A DNA stretch of 64,000 nt, from assembly GCA_943788495.1 (NCBI GenBank), contig CALSQO010000001.1, positions 186,001-250,000 on the forward strand. Direction: 5' to 3'. Source of the stretch: UA16 sp905478895. GTDB taxonomy: Bacteria > Bacteroidota > Bacteroidia > Flavobacteriales_D > Sanyastnellaceae. Below are positions 25,632-33,798 of the stretch, one piece after another (the first letter of the stretch is position 1; every line of letters starts with the position of its first letter). The notes under the pieces are model-generated. The model saw nothing but the letters and a program-made list of their open reading frames with translations. It ran no database searches and was not told where the DNA came from. The translations under genes were made by a program, and so were the position numbers.

Positions 25632-27868
25632 CAACGTCGCTGACGCATGATGTTCAGTGCGCCGTGGTATCGTTCGCCGTCCGATCGATAGAGAATGTAA
25701 AAGTAGGAGCCGTCCGATACGGGCGTTCCATTGAGGCGACCATCCCAGCCGCCTTTGTAATCCTCATCCTGGAAAATAACAGAGCCCCAACGGTTGTAAA
25801 TCTCCAAGCGTGAGTTTGGAAATCCTTCAATTCCCGGGATGCGGAAAAAGTCATTCATGCCGTCATTATTGGGCGAGAAGACATTGGGGATTTCGGTGTC
25901 GCAGGCGATTACGTCAATGCCAAAGGTGGCTTGCAAGCCACAAAGGTCCACCACCGTTACTTCCATGCTGTTTTGTTGCAAAGAGGCTTGGAAATTGCCC
26001 GATGGACCTATGAAGCTAACCAACGTGTCAAGCGCCGCATCCACTGCGACCCAGAGCGAATCTTGCGGATAGCCTTGCTCGTTATAATTGTAGTATTGCC
26101 AAGCATAAAAGGTGTAGTTGCCTTCCCAGTTCCCGGCGATATTGTACTGGCCCGTTCCACCTTCCAGATTCAAATCGCCTTGAATGCCCAAACAAAGTTC
26201 GACGTCATTTCCGGTAATGGGATCGTAAACAGGAACTTCAACATCTACATCGAATTCGTCTTGAACACCGCATGCATCGGTCACGGTCAAAGTCACCGTC
26301 TGGCCTGATTCGATATTGACTGTTTCTGTTTCATCGTTTCCACCGCTCGACCAGTTATAGCTGAAGGGGCCAGCTCCAGTCGATATTCCTGACTCAAGAA
26401 GAATGTCATCTCCAGCGCACAAAGGCACGTTTACTTGTTCTGCATAGACAATCAATTCAGGCGGTAACGTATACGTAAGGGTGGCATCAACCTCATTCCC
26501 GCAAACATCCGTCACGGTAACAATCGCTGCGCCTGGGGTCTCCGTTTGAACGACATTCACAGACAACGTATCCGCAGCCCCCGTATTCCATTCATAGAGA
26601 TAGGGTCCATACCCTGAAATGGGTGTGACTTCGAGCACGGCCTCACCGTTGCAGATTCCAACGGGATTGGCATAGTCCAATTCGGTGGGTTCGAAGTCTT
26701 CAATGAGCAAGGTGGATTCCCTGTAAATGCTGTCACCACAGAGGTTGACGTAGAGGTAGGAGATGATGACGGTTTCCGTTCCTTCCGCTTCGGCATCAGC
26801 ATTTACGTTGAGCGGTATGTCCACGGTGTACGCGCCGACTTCCATGATGACTTCCGGATCAATTTCTTCGTAATCTGTCCCGTTGGTAGCGGTGCCTCCG
26901 ATGGTGATGAGCAGGGTGTCTTCGACGCTTGCATCCGGACGCACAACCTGAAAAATGGCATCGTTACAAGATTCAACAACCGTCGTGTCACCGCCAAAAA
27001 TGATGTTTCCAGAAATGGAGGCACTTGCAGTGAGGTCGAACGCATTGGAACTAAATGAGCCCTCCTCCAAGATGACAATGGATTCCAAAGCGGTATCGCT
27101 TCCATCGGCAATGGCGAGTTTGATGTGGTAGGTTTCACCGCACTGCACTGAGGCCTCTGCCGTGAACGATTGAGTGTAGCCGAGGATGCAAAGGTCCTGT
27201 TCCGATTGGTTATTGATGTAATACTCTGAGTTGGTGCCTGAATTCACGCTGGAAATGGTGATGGGCAAATACGGGTCAGAATTAGGCACGCCCGCAATGT
27301 TAATGGCGCCATCTGGAAATCCTGCAGGGCTGGTAAATTCCCCTGAAATACCGGGTCCACTCAAGAAAAATGCAAATACATCGTTGTATTGTGTGTTGAT
27401 CCACGTTTCGTATTCGTCAGACCCGAAAACGTAATTGAAACTGATGGAGTCTCCACCGGCAGTGAAGTCAAACTCGAGCACACAGCCGTCATTCACAGAG
27501 CTTACCGAGAAAGATTGGCCGATCAATGGAGGCACTGAGTTTGCGATTGTAAGCAAGTCGGGGTCATTGAATCCGGTTCCCAGGCAATCGGTGCATCCAT
27601 TGAAAACGGGAGGGCAAGAGATGTTGTCCGCGACATCGCTGCTCAGCACAAGCCCACTTGGAATCTCCAGCTGTCCTTCACCGCCCGTCATGAAACCCAA
27701 TTGACTAGCCCCGCCTGTGTAGGTGATGTTGAACGCCTCCACACCCTCTCCTAACAAAATGTCATTCACGTACTGTTCGATGCTGAAATCCGAATCGATA
27801 TCCACTTGGCCAGAGCATAGAGTGCTGAGGAGTAGCAAGGCGATTGTTGAGAGGCTGTGCTTATACAT
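25631..27868 (-). CDS. Secreted protein with choice-of-anchor L and T9SS type B (gliding-type) domains
   Basis: The protein starts with a signal peptide ('MYKHSLSTIALLLLSTLCSG') from the ATG at 27868; an ATG at 27889 is in frame but lies 1 bp from a -7 box that would start transcription downstream of it. The N-terminal ~250 residues match the choice-of-anchor L domain ('GDSISFNYVFGSDEYETW', 'YHIKLAIADGSDTALES'). The middle consists of Ig/PKD-like blocks with 'TVTDVCGNEVDATLTY' and 'TVTDACGVQDEFDVDVE'. The C-terminal ~85 residues are a gliding-motility-type (CHU_C, T9SS type B) domain with 'NVFSPNNDGMNDFFRIPG' and 'LEIYNRWGSVIFQ'. It is therefore a T9SS substrate, exposed or released at the surface. 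The role is unknown; adhesion is an inference from the architecture. Confidence 0.9.
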   Translation of the reverse strand: MYKHSLSTIALLLLSTLCSGQVDIDSDFSIEQYVNDILLGEGVEAFNITYTGGASQLGFMTGGEGQLEIPSGLVLSSDVADNISCPPVFNGCTDCLGTGFNDPDLLTIANSVPPLIGQSFSVSSVNDGCVLEFDFTAGGDSISFNYVFGSDEYETWINTQYNDVFAFFLSGPGISGEFTSPAGFPDGAINIAGVPNSDPYLPITISSVNSGTNSEYYINNQSEQDLCILGYTQSFTAEASVQCGETYHIKLAIADGSDTALESIVILEEGSFSSNAFDLTASASISGNIIFGGDTTVVESCNDAIFQVVRPDASVEDTLLITIGGTATNGTDYEEIDPEVIMEVGAYTVDIPLNVNADAEAEGTETVIISYLYVNLCGDSIYRESTLLIEDFEPTELDYANPVGICNGEAVLEVTPISGYGPYLYEWNTGAADTLSVNVVQTETPGAAIVTVTDVCGNEVDATLTYTLPPELIVYAEQVNVPLCAGDDILLESGISTGAGPFSYNWSSGGNDETETVNIESGQTVTLTVTDACGVQDEFDVDVEVPVYDPITGNDVELCLGIQGDLNLEGGTGQYNIAGNWEGNYTFYAWQYYNYNEQGYPQDSLWVAVDAALDTLVSFIGPSGNFQASLQQNSMEVTVVDLCGLQATFGIDVIACDTEIPNVFSPNNDGMNDFFRIPGIEGFPNSRLEIYNRWGSVIFQDEDYKGGWDGRLNGTPVSDGSYFYILYRSDGERYHGALNIMRQRR

Positions 27869-27890
27869 ACGGTGCAGATAAGGATTCATT

Positions 27891-27898
27891 CAAACATA
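27891..27898 (-). promoter_or_regulatory. -7 element TATGTTTG upstream of the T9SS type B gene
   Basis: An exact TAnnTTTG match on the minus strand. It ends 1 bp before an ATG at 27889 and 22 bp before the ATG at 27868. Transcription would begin between them, so the inner ATG is the better start. Confidence 0.5.
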
Positions 27899-27967
27899 CA
27901 TAGGGACAGATGCAGTGTTGCACGGAAATTCGAATTTACTCAACACCCAGAGTTGAATATCCCGCTC

Positions 27968-27975
27968 TACCTTTG
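27968..27975 (+). promoter_or_regulatory. -7 element TACCTTTG, 4 bp before the ABC ATPase GTG
   Basis: The sequence reads TACCTTTG, CACA, GTG. It is an exact TAnnTTTG match and suggests a leaderless transcript from the GTG at 27980. A TTG at 27953 is too close to be the -33 box. Confidence 0.55.
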
Positions 27976-27979
27976 CACA

Positions 27980-28660
27980 GTGAAAACATTGATTTCCATC
28001 GAAGGGTTGCGCAAGACGTATCACGTCGGTTCACAGGATGTGCACGCTTTGGATGGCTTGGATTTGAACATCGGTCAAAACGAGTATGTCGCATTGATGG
28101 GTCCTTCAGGAAGTGGGAAGTCCACCTTGATGAATGTATTGGGTTGCCTGGATTCGCCAACCGCTGGCACCTATCATTTGAACCAAGAAAATGTTGCGAA
28201 GTTGGAGGAAGATGCCTTGGCAGAGATTCGGAACAGGGAAATAGGTTTTGTCTTTCAAACATTCAATTTATTGCCGCGGTACACGGCACTCGAGAATGTT
28301 GCGCTGCCGCTTATTTATGCAGGTTTCAATAAAGAAGAGCGATTGGAAAGGGCTGCAGAAGTGCTTCGAACCGTGGGACTTGGTGATCGCATGGAGCATA
28401 AGCCCAATGAGTTAAGCGGTGGACAAAGGCAACGCGTTGCTGTTGCCCGGGCACTGGTGAATCGGCCTTCAATCATTCTCGCGGACGAGCCTACCGGAAA
28501 TCTAGACACGGCCACTTCCTTGGAAATTATGGCTCTGTTTGGAGAGATTCAAGCGGCAGGGAATACCGTGATTTTGGTGACGCATGAAGAGGACATTGCC
28601 GCCTTCGCACACCGTGTGATTCGGCTTCGGGACGGCAAGGTGGAGTCTACTTCTGATTGA
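27980..28660 (+). CDS. ABC transporter ATP-binding protein (LolD/MacB type)
   Basis: The protein is a 226-residue nucleotide-binding subunit. Walker A is 'GPSGSGKSTLMNVLG', the Q loop lies in 'GFVFQTFNLLPRYTALENV', the signature is 'LSGGQRQRVAVARAL', Walker B is 'IILADEPTGNLD' and the H loop is in 'VILVTHEEDIA'. The 'LLPRYTALENVALPLIY' block is typical of the LolD/MacB/FtsE group, which works with permeases that extract lipoproteins or drive tripartite export. No permease gene is adjacent, so its partner must be elsewhere. The GTG start at 27980 gives the canonical family N-terminus ('LISIEGLRKTYHVG'). The frame is open upstream to 27857, but that part is not family-like. Confidence 0.93.
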   Translation: MKTLISIEGLRKTYHVGSQDVHALDGLDLNIGQNEYVALMGPSGSGKSTLMNVLGCLDSPTAGTYHLNQENVAKLEEDALAEIRNREIGFVFQTFNLLPRYTALENVALPLIYAGFNKEERLERAAEVLRTVGLGDRMEHKPNELSGGQRQRVAVARALVNRPSIILADEPTGNLDTATSLEIMALFGEIQAAGNTVILVTHEEDIAAFAHRVIRLRDGKVESTSD

Positions 28661-28760
28661 TTCAGATTCAAATGTTGATTTCTGGGGTGTGCCCTATGCC
28701 GGTTGCGCATTCCATGCCGTTTCTTTGTAATAGGAAAAAACCTATCAGATCAGAGGAACC

Positions 28761-30191
28761 ATGCAACGAGAAAGGATTGTAAATCTGCGTAACGAAGCGC
28801 AAATCGGAAAAAATGTTTTGGTGCAAGGATGGGTGCGAACCTTTCGCAACGATCAGTTCATCGCCCTAAACGACGGTTCATGCGTGGGAAATTTGCAGCT
28901 GGTAATTGATCGGGATGGAACACCGGATGACATCAAGAAACGATTGAATACGGGTGCTGCTATCCAAGCAGAAGGTTTGATTGAAGCCAGCCAGGGAGGC
29001 GGGCAATTGACCGAATTGAAGGTGGCAAACATCGAAGTGCTGGGCGATGCAGATCCGGATGAATTTCCAATTCAAATGAAGCGCCATAGCTTGGAATTTT
29101 TAAGGGAGAAGGCTCACTTGCGGTTTCGGACGAGCACGTTTGGTGCTGTGTTTCGGGTCCGGCACGCCTTGAACTTTGCGGTTCATCGCTTTTTCACAGA
29201 AGGAGGTTTTTTCCAAATGCACACCCCAATTATCACGGGCAGCGATGCCGAAGGAGCCGGCGAAATGTTTCAGGTAACCACCCTGGACTTGAACAATGTG
29301 CCCAAAACAGATGCGGGAGAAGTGGACTTTGAGCAAGACTTCTTCGCAAAGCCTTCCAACTTGACTGTAAGCGGACAATTGGAAGCGGAATTGGGCGCCA
29401 TGGCACTGGGTCAAGTCTATACTTTCGGCCCCACCTTCCGGGCAGAGAACTCCAACACTTCTCGGCACTTAGCGGAGTTTTGGATGATTGAGCCAGAGGT
29501 CGCTTTTGCAGATTTGAAAGACAATATGGATTTGGCAGAAAATTGCCTCAAGTTCGTTTTGAAAGATGTTCTCGACCGCTGCGATGAAGACTTGGCCTTT
29601 TTGGAAAATCGAGAAGCCCAATCTGAAAAATCGTTGCCCCAAGACCAACGCCATGACGCACCGTTGCGGGAGCGATTGCAGGCCGTGGTGGACGCGCCTT
29701 TTCAGCATGTGACTTATACGGAAGCCATTGAGCTCTTGCAGCGATCCAAGCCGTACAAAAAGAAGAAGTTCAAATACCCCGTTGAATGGGGGGTTGATTT
29801 GCAGAGTGAGCACGAGCGCTGGCTGGTGGAGAAGCACTTCAATGGTCCGGTGATTATCACGGACTACCCCGCAGGTATCAAGGCATTTTATATGCGTCAA
29901 AATGAAGACGGAAAAACCGTCGCAGCCATGGATGTTTTGGTTCCTGGAATCGGCGAGATCATCGGCGGCAGCCAGCGGGAAGAGCGCTTGGATCGACTGA
30001 AGGAGAAATGCGCCGAATTCAATATTCCCGAAGAGCATGTTTGGTGGTACTTGGATACCCGTCGCTTTGGTTCGGCCAAGCACGCGGGATTTGGCATGGG
30101 TTTTGAAAGGTTGGTGATGTATGTGACTGGAATGACCAACATCCGAGATGTCATTCCATTTCCAAGAACCCCACAAAACGCAGCGTTTTAA
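28761..30191 (+). CDS. asnS: Asparaginyl-tRNA synthetase
   Basis: AsnS charges tRNA-Asn. The 476-residue class II enzyme starts with an OB-fold anticodon-binding domain ('NVLVQGWVRTFRNDQFIAL', residues ~18-100). The catalytic domain has motif 2 'TFRAENSNTSRHLAEFWMIE' and motif 3 'GFGMGFERLVMYVTGM', followed by the expected ending 'RDVIPFPRTP'. The asparagine-type reading rather than aspartate is supported by 'FRAENSNTSRHLAEFWM' and the family length. It begins 100 bp after the ABC ATPase gene and rpoN follows after 12 bp, so asnS and rpoN are probably co-transcribed, as in other Bacteroidota. Confidence 0.95.
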   Translation: MQRERIVNLRNEAQIGKNVLVQGWVRTFRNDQFIALNDGSCVGNLQLVIDRDGTPDDIKKRLNTGAAIQAEGLIEASQGGGQLTELKVANIEVLGDADPDEFPIQMKRHSLEFLREKAHLRFRTSTFGAVFRVRHALNFAVHRFFTEGGFFQMHTPIITGSDAEGAGEMFQVTTLDLNNVPKTDAGEVDFEQDFFAKPSNLTVSGQLEAELGAMALGQVYTFGPTFRAENSNTSRHLAEFWMIEPEVAFADLKDNMDLAENCLKFVLKDVLDRCDEDLAFLENREAQSEKSLPQDQRHDAPLRERLQAVVDAPFQHVTYTEAIELLQRSKPYKKKKFKYPVEWGVDLQSEHERWLVEKHFNGPVIITDYPAGIKAFYMRQNEDGKTVAAMDVLVPGIGEIIGGSQREERLDRLKEKCAEFNIPEEHVWWYLDTRRFGSAKHAGFGMGFERLVMYVTGMTNIRDVIPFPRTPQNAAF

Positions 30192-30203
30192 TCCAACCGA
30201 GCC

Positions 30204-31679
30204 ATGCTCAAACAATCCCTTCAACAGAAACTGCTTCAAAAGCTATCTCCTCAGCAGATTCAGTTGATGAAGTTGTTGCAGCTTCCGACCACGGAGTTGG
30301 AGGTGAGGATCAAGGAGGAATTGGAAGCCAACCCTGCATTGGAAGAAGGTCAGGAAAAGGAAGAATGGGAGGACGAGGCGAAGGAGGTCGCGGACGATGA
30401 GGGGAGTGAAGCGTTGGACGAATTTGATTTTGACGAATACCTGGATGATGAGACGCCGGATTACCGATTGAGTGCTCAAAATCATGGAGCGGATATTGAA
30501 GACAAGACGATTCCCTTCTCGGGTGGAGCGACTTTTTTTGAGCGTTTGCGGGACCAGTTGGGTTTGTTGGATGTATCCCCAGATATCAGGGGTTTCTCGG
30601 AGCATATTATTGGGAATTTGGATGAGGCGGGCTACTTGAGGCGCGACTTGGAGAGCATTGTGAATGATTTGGCCTTCACCGAGGGCATTTCTGTAGAGCG
30701 TGAAGCATTGGAAGAAGCGCTGGCTGTGATTCAACAATTGGACCCTGCGGGAGTCGGCGCCCGAAATTTGCAGGAATGCCTGGTGTTGCAGTTGCGCCGA
30801 AAATTTGAAAATGGTTCGGACTCGAAGTTGGTTCGCCGCCTTTCCCAGCGGTTGGGCCTTGAAATCCTCGAACACCACTTCGAATCATTTTCCAAAAAAC
30901 ATTATTCCCGCATTCAGAAGAAGTTAGACATTGATGAAGAGTCATTGCGGGACGCTTTGAATGAAATAACGCAGCTCAACCCAAAACCAGGCAATTCCGG
31001 CTCGGAATCAAGCCGGGGTTCAGCAGTGCAAATTGTTCCTGACTTTCTCTTGTCCATAGAAGAAAACGAATTGCGGTTGCAATTGAACCAGCGCAATGCT
31101 CCGGAATTGCGCATTTCTCCAATGTACAAGGAGATGATGGCCACTTACGCAAGTGGAGCGAAAACGAATGCGCAACAGAAGGATGCATTGGCTTTTGTCA
31201 AACAGAAGGTGGATTCTGCTAAGTGGTTTGTGGATGCAGTTGTTCAGAGGCAGCGGACATTGACCATTACGATGCAAGCCATTGTGGACCGACAACAGGC
31301 GTATTTCATCTCCGGTGACGAGACCGATCTTCGCCCGATGATTTTGAAGGACATTGCCGATGAGGTGAAGATGGACATCAGCACGGTTTCCAGGGTTGCA
31401 AACAGCAAGTATGTTCAGACTCCTTATGGAACCTTTCTATTGAAGTCCTTCTTCAGCGAAAGTTTGACTACGGAAACAGGCGAAGAAGTGAGCTCGCGGG
31501 AAGTGAAAAAAATCCTCGAAGAGGCCATCGAATCGGAGGACAAGCGCAAACCGCTGTCCGATGAGAAATTGAGCAAGGTGCTCAACGATAAGGGGTACAA
31601 CATCGCTCGCCGAACGGTGGCCAAATACCGGGAACAGCTCGGATTGCCGGTGGCGCGCTTGCGAAAAGAATTGGGATGA
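30204..31679 (+). CDS. rpoN: RNA polymerase sigma-54 factor
   Basis: RpoN directs RNA polymerase to -24/-12 promoters that need an enhancer-binding ATPase. The 491-residue protein shows Region I ('QKLSPQQIQLMKLLQLPT', residues ~10-50), an acidic Region II linker at ~50-95, the core-binding region with 'LDEAGYLRRDLESIV' and 'LDPAGVGARNLQECLVLQL', the helix-turn-helix segment 'LKDIADEVKMDISTVSRVA' and the RpoN box 'ARRTVAKYRE' about 20 residues from the C-terminus. All regions are intact. No sigma-54 activator is encoded in the window. The stop overlaps the start of the next gene by 4 bp. Confidence 0.97.
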   Translation: MLKQSLQQKLLQKLSPQQIQLMKLLQLPTTELEVRIKEELEANPALEEGQEKEEWEDEAKEVADDEGSEALDEFDFDEYLDDETPDYRLSAQNHGADIEDKTIPFSGGATFFERLRDQLGLLDVSPDIRGFSEHIIGNLDEAGYLRRDLESIVNDLAFTEGISVEREALEEALAVIQQLDPAGVGARNLQECLVLQLRRKFENGSDSKLVRRLSQRLGLEILEHHFESFSKKHYSRIQKKLDIDEESLRDALNEITQLNPKPGNSGSESSRGSAVQIVPDFLLSIEENELRLQLNQRNAPELRISPMYKEMMATYASGAKTNAQQKDALAFVKQKVDSAKWFVDAVVQRQRTLTITMQAIVDRQQAYFISGDETDLRPMILKDIADEVKMDISTVSRVANSKYVQTPYGTFLLKSFFSESLTTETGEEVSSREVKKILEEAIESEDKRKPLSDEKLSKVLNDKGYNIARRTVAKYREQLGLPVARLRKELG

Positions 31680-32317
31680 GTGCCGTCAAAGTTGAGGCCT
31701 TGCCCTTTTGGGCTCGCATCGTGTCCACGGTGTTTCATCCTTTTGCCATGCCCACGCTGACATTGGTGTTGCTGTTTTTATCAGATGGATACCTTCACTC
31801 CATGCCGCAAGTGTTTGTCTACATGTTGGTGGTGGTTTTGGTCAATACGATGGCCCCAGCGCTTTCCCTTTATTTGCTTTACCGTCGCGGGCATTTGAGT
31901 GATTTGGAGATTCGGTCACGTGGCGAACGCACCTTGCCTTTTTTGATTGTTTTGGCCTATTTCGTACTCACCTATATTTTGCTGATTACCAGCCCAGCCT
32001 TGTACGTTCCATTTGTTTACTTGGACATGTGGATGGGTTTGATGGCATCACTGGCCATAGCACTGGTCATTACGCGTTGGTTCAAAATCAGCATGCACAT
32101 GCTGGGGCAGGGGGGTGCGCTGGGGAGTGTTATGGGACTGCAGGCCTTGCAATTGGTTCCCAATTGGGAGCTCAACGCAATTCTTTTGCTCATCGCCGGA
32201 TTCGTCGGTTTTGCTCGAATCGAATTGGCGGTACATCGGCACGTGGAAGTCTACTGTGGCTACCTGCTGGGCTTCACGGTTTGCTACCTTTCCGTTGTGC
32301 TCGGTTTAGGAGCTTGA
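31676..32317 (+). CDS. PAP2-like integral membrane protein
   Basis: The 213-residue protein has about six hydrophobic segments. Its C-terminal half resembles the PAP2 phosphatase fold: 'ISMHMLGQGGALGSVMGL' carries one candidate catalytic His, and 'GFARIELAVHRHVEVYCGYL' matches the second PAP2 histidine block ('H..DV..G'). The first PAP2 motif (KxxxxxxRP) is not recognisable, so it may be a divergent or inactive member. The ATG overlaps the rpoN stop (ATGA), indicating translational coupling. Possible roles are lipid phosphate removal at the membrane or a non-catalytic function; the sequence does not decide. Confidence 0.75.
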   Translation: MSAVKVEALPFWARIVSTVFHPFAMPTLTLVLLFLSDGYLHSMPQVFVYMLVVVLVNTMAPALSLYLLYRRGHLSDLEIRSRGERTLPFLIVLAYFVLTYILLITSPALYVPFVYLDMWMGLMASLAIALVITRWFKISMHMLGQGGALGSVMGLQALQLVPNWELNAILLLIAGFVGFARIELAVHRHVEVYCGYLLGFTVCYLSVVLGLGA

Positions 32318-32330
32318 GTGCCGCTAAGAC

Positions 32331-33362
32331 TCAGCCTGCGGTCAATTTTTGCTGCCATTTCCAAGCATCGCGCAAAGCTTCTTCCAAGGTCAATTCGCAC
32401 TTCCATCCCAAGGCGCGTTTGGCTTTTTCAGCGTTTGCGAAAATAGCTGTAACGTCACCTGCACGCCGGGCGCCAAATGCGTAAGGGACTGCGATACCAT
32501 TGGCTTTTTCAAATGCGGCAATGACTTCACTGACGCTTTTCCCTTTGCCCGTTCCAAGGTTAAATGCTTCACAAGATGCTGGATTGGACTGCAGCCAATG
32601 GATGGAGGCGACGTGGGCCCGTGCAAGATCCATGACGTGGATGTAGTCGCGGATGCATGTGCCGTCTTCCGTAGGGTAGTCGTTGCCAAATACCGTTAGC
32701 GGACCGCGTGTTCCTGCAGTGGCTTGCGTCAGGAAAGGAACGAGATTGTTGGGATGGCCCAACGGCAATTCTCCGATTTCGGCAGATGGATGGGCTCCAA
32801 TCGGATTGAAATACCTGAGCAAGCAGGCGGATAGGGGCATGCTGCTGTTGAAAGCATCTGTGATCAGCCTTTCGCACGCCTGTTTCGTATAGCCATAAGG
32901 AGACTCTGCCGGTAAAATGGGCGCGTGCTCGTCCACCGGGATTGCATCCGGTTGTCCGTAAACAGTGCAACTGCTTGAGAATACGAGGTTGGAGACACCT
33001 GCAGCGGTCATCGCTTCGAGCAATGAAACGGTGGATCCGATGTTGTTGTCAAAGTAATCCAACGGTCTTTCCGTGCTCTCACCCACGGCCTTGAAGGCTG
33101 CAAAATGAATAACTCCAGCGATTTGCCCATCAGAAGCGCAAGTCTCAATCGCATGGGTCAGTTTCGCCTTGGACCTGCAATCCACCTCAAAAAGCTGAGG
33201 TTTTTCACCAATGATGCGTGCGATTCCATCAAGCACCTCCGGTTTCGAATTCGAGAAGTTGTCGAATATGACGGGACTGAAGCCCGCGGCATGCAACGCC
33301 ACAACCGTGTGTGATCCGATGTATCCAGCCCCTCCAGTCACCACTACTTTTTGTTTCGCCAT
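32331..33362 (-). CDS. galE: UDP-glucose 4-epimerase
   Basis: GalE interconverts UDP-glucose and UDP-galactose for surface polysaccharide synthesis. The 343-residue SDR-type protein has the NAD site 'VVTGGAGYIGSHTV' at the start, 'VIHFAAFKAVGEST', the catalytic Tyr-Lys pair in 'ESPYGYTKQACERL' and 'LRYFNPIGAHPSAEIGE', all typical of GalE. 'GTCIRDYIHVMDLA' and 'FNLGTGKGKSVSEV' complete the family pattern. It stands alone on the minus strand, converging on the PAP2-like gene. The ATG lies 4 bp after a perfect TAnnTTTG box. Confidence 0.95.
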   Translation of the reverse strand: MAKQKVVVTGGAGYIGSHTVVALHAAGFSPVIFDNFSNSKPEVLDGIARIIGEKPQLFEVDCRSKAKLTHAIETCASDGQIAGVIHFAAFKAVGESTERPLDYFDNNIGSTVSLLEAMTAAGVSNLVFSSSCTVYGQPDAIPVDEHAPILPAESPYGYTKQACERLITDAFNSSMPLSACLLRYFNPIGAHPSAEIGELPLGHPNNLVPFLTQATAGTRGPLTVFGNDYPTEDGTCIRDYIHVMDLARAHVASIHWLQSNPASCEAFNLGTGKGKSVSEVIAAFEKANGIAVPYAFGARRAGDVTAIFANAEKAKRALGWKCELTLEEALRDAWKWQQKLTAG

Positions 33363-33366
33363 ACAA

Positions 33367-33374
33367 CAAAGTTA
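33367..33374 (-). promoter_or_regulatory. -7 element TAACTTTG, 4 bp before the galE ATG
   Basis: The minus strand reads TAACTTTG, TTGT, ATG. An exact TAnnTTTG match with no room for a ribosome binding site before the ATG. Confidence 0.55.
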
Positions 33375-33428
33375 CATCACCTGAGAAAAGATTGGGAGAC
33401 GCAACCTGCGCGTCGATTTTCACGTAGA

Positions 33429-33752
33429 ATGGTCATGGTTAATGCCCTTACACACGCGCACTTATCTTCAATGATGCAAGGAAATTCTTCCCTTGTAGCA
33501 GATTTAGTGGATCATTTTGTGGTCCATACACCGCTGATCATTGATCGGTTTGAATCCCAGTTGCAAGCGGATGATTGGAACGGGCTGTATGGAACCTCCC
33601 TCCGATTGATGTCCAGTTTTCGACTCATGCAAGAACACCCGTCGATTGAATTGCTCAATGCACTGGATGAAGCCGATGTCCGGGCTATGAGCCGGCGCGA
33701 AAAGGATCAACTTTGCGGGAGATTACGAAGTGTTGTGGCGGAGTACGCTTGA
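33429..33752 (+). CDS. Small Hpt-like protein lacking the phosphoacceptor histidine
   Basis: This 107-residue all-helical protein (ATG at 33429) resembles a histidine phosphotransfer (Hpt) domain: 'LVADLVDHFVVHTPLIIDRF', then 'LQADDWNGLYGTSLRLMSSF', then 'HPSIELLNALDEADV'. In Hpt domains the second helix carries 'aaHtLKgss'; here the aligned stretch reads 'SLRLMSSF', so the phosphorylated His is absent. It would thus be a docking or dimerisation module rather than a phosphorelay step. The family assignment is by eye. It lies between divergent galE and a DUF4301 gene, with no kinase or response regulator nearby. Confidence 0.55.
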   Translation: MVMVNALTHAHLSSMMQGNSSLVADLVDHFVVHTPLIIDRFESQLQADDWNGLYGTSLRLMSSFRLMQEHPSIELLNALDEADVRAMSRREKDQLCGRLRSVVAEYA

Positions 33753-33798
33753 GCATTTAGCTTGACGTAGTCCATGCTTTGGGGTGTATTTTTACCCC

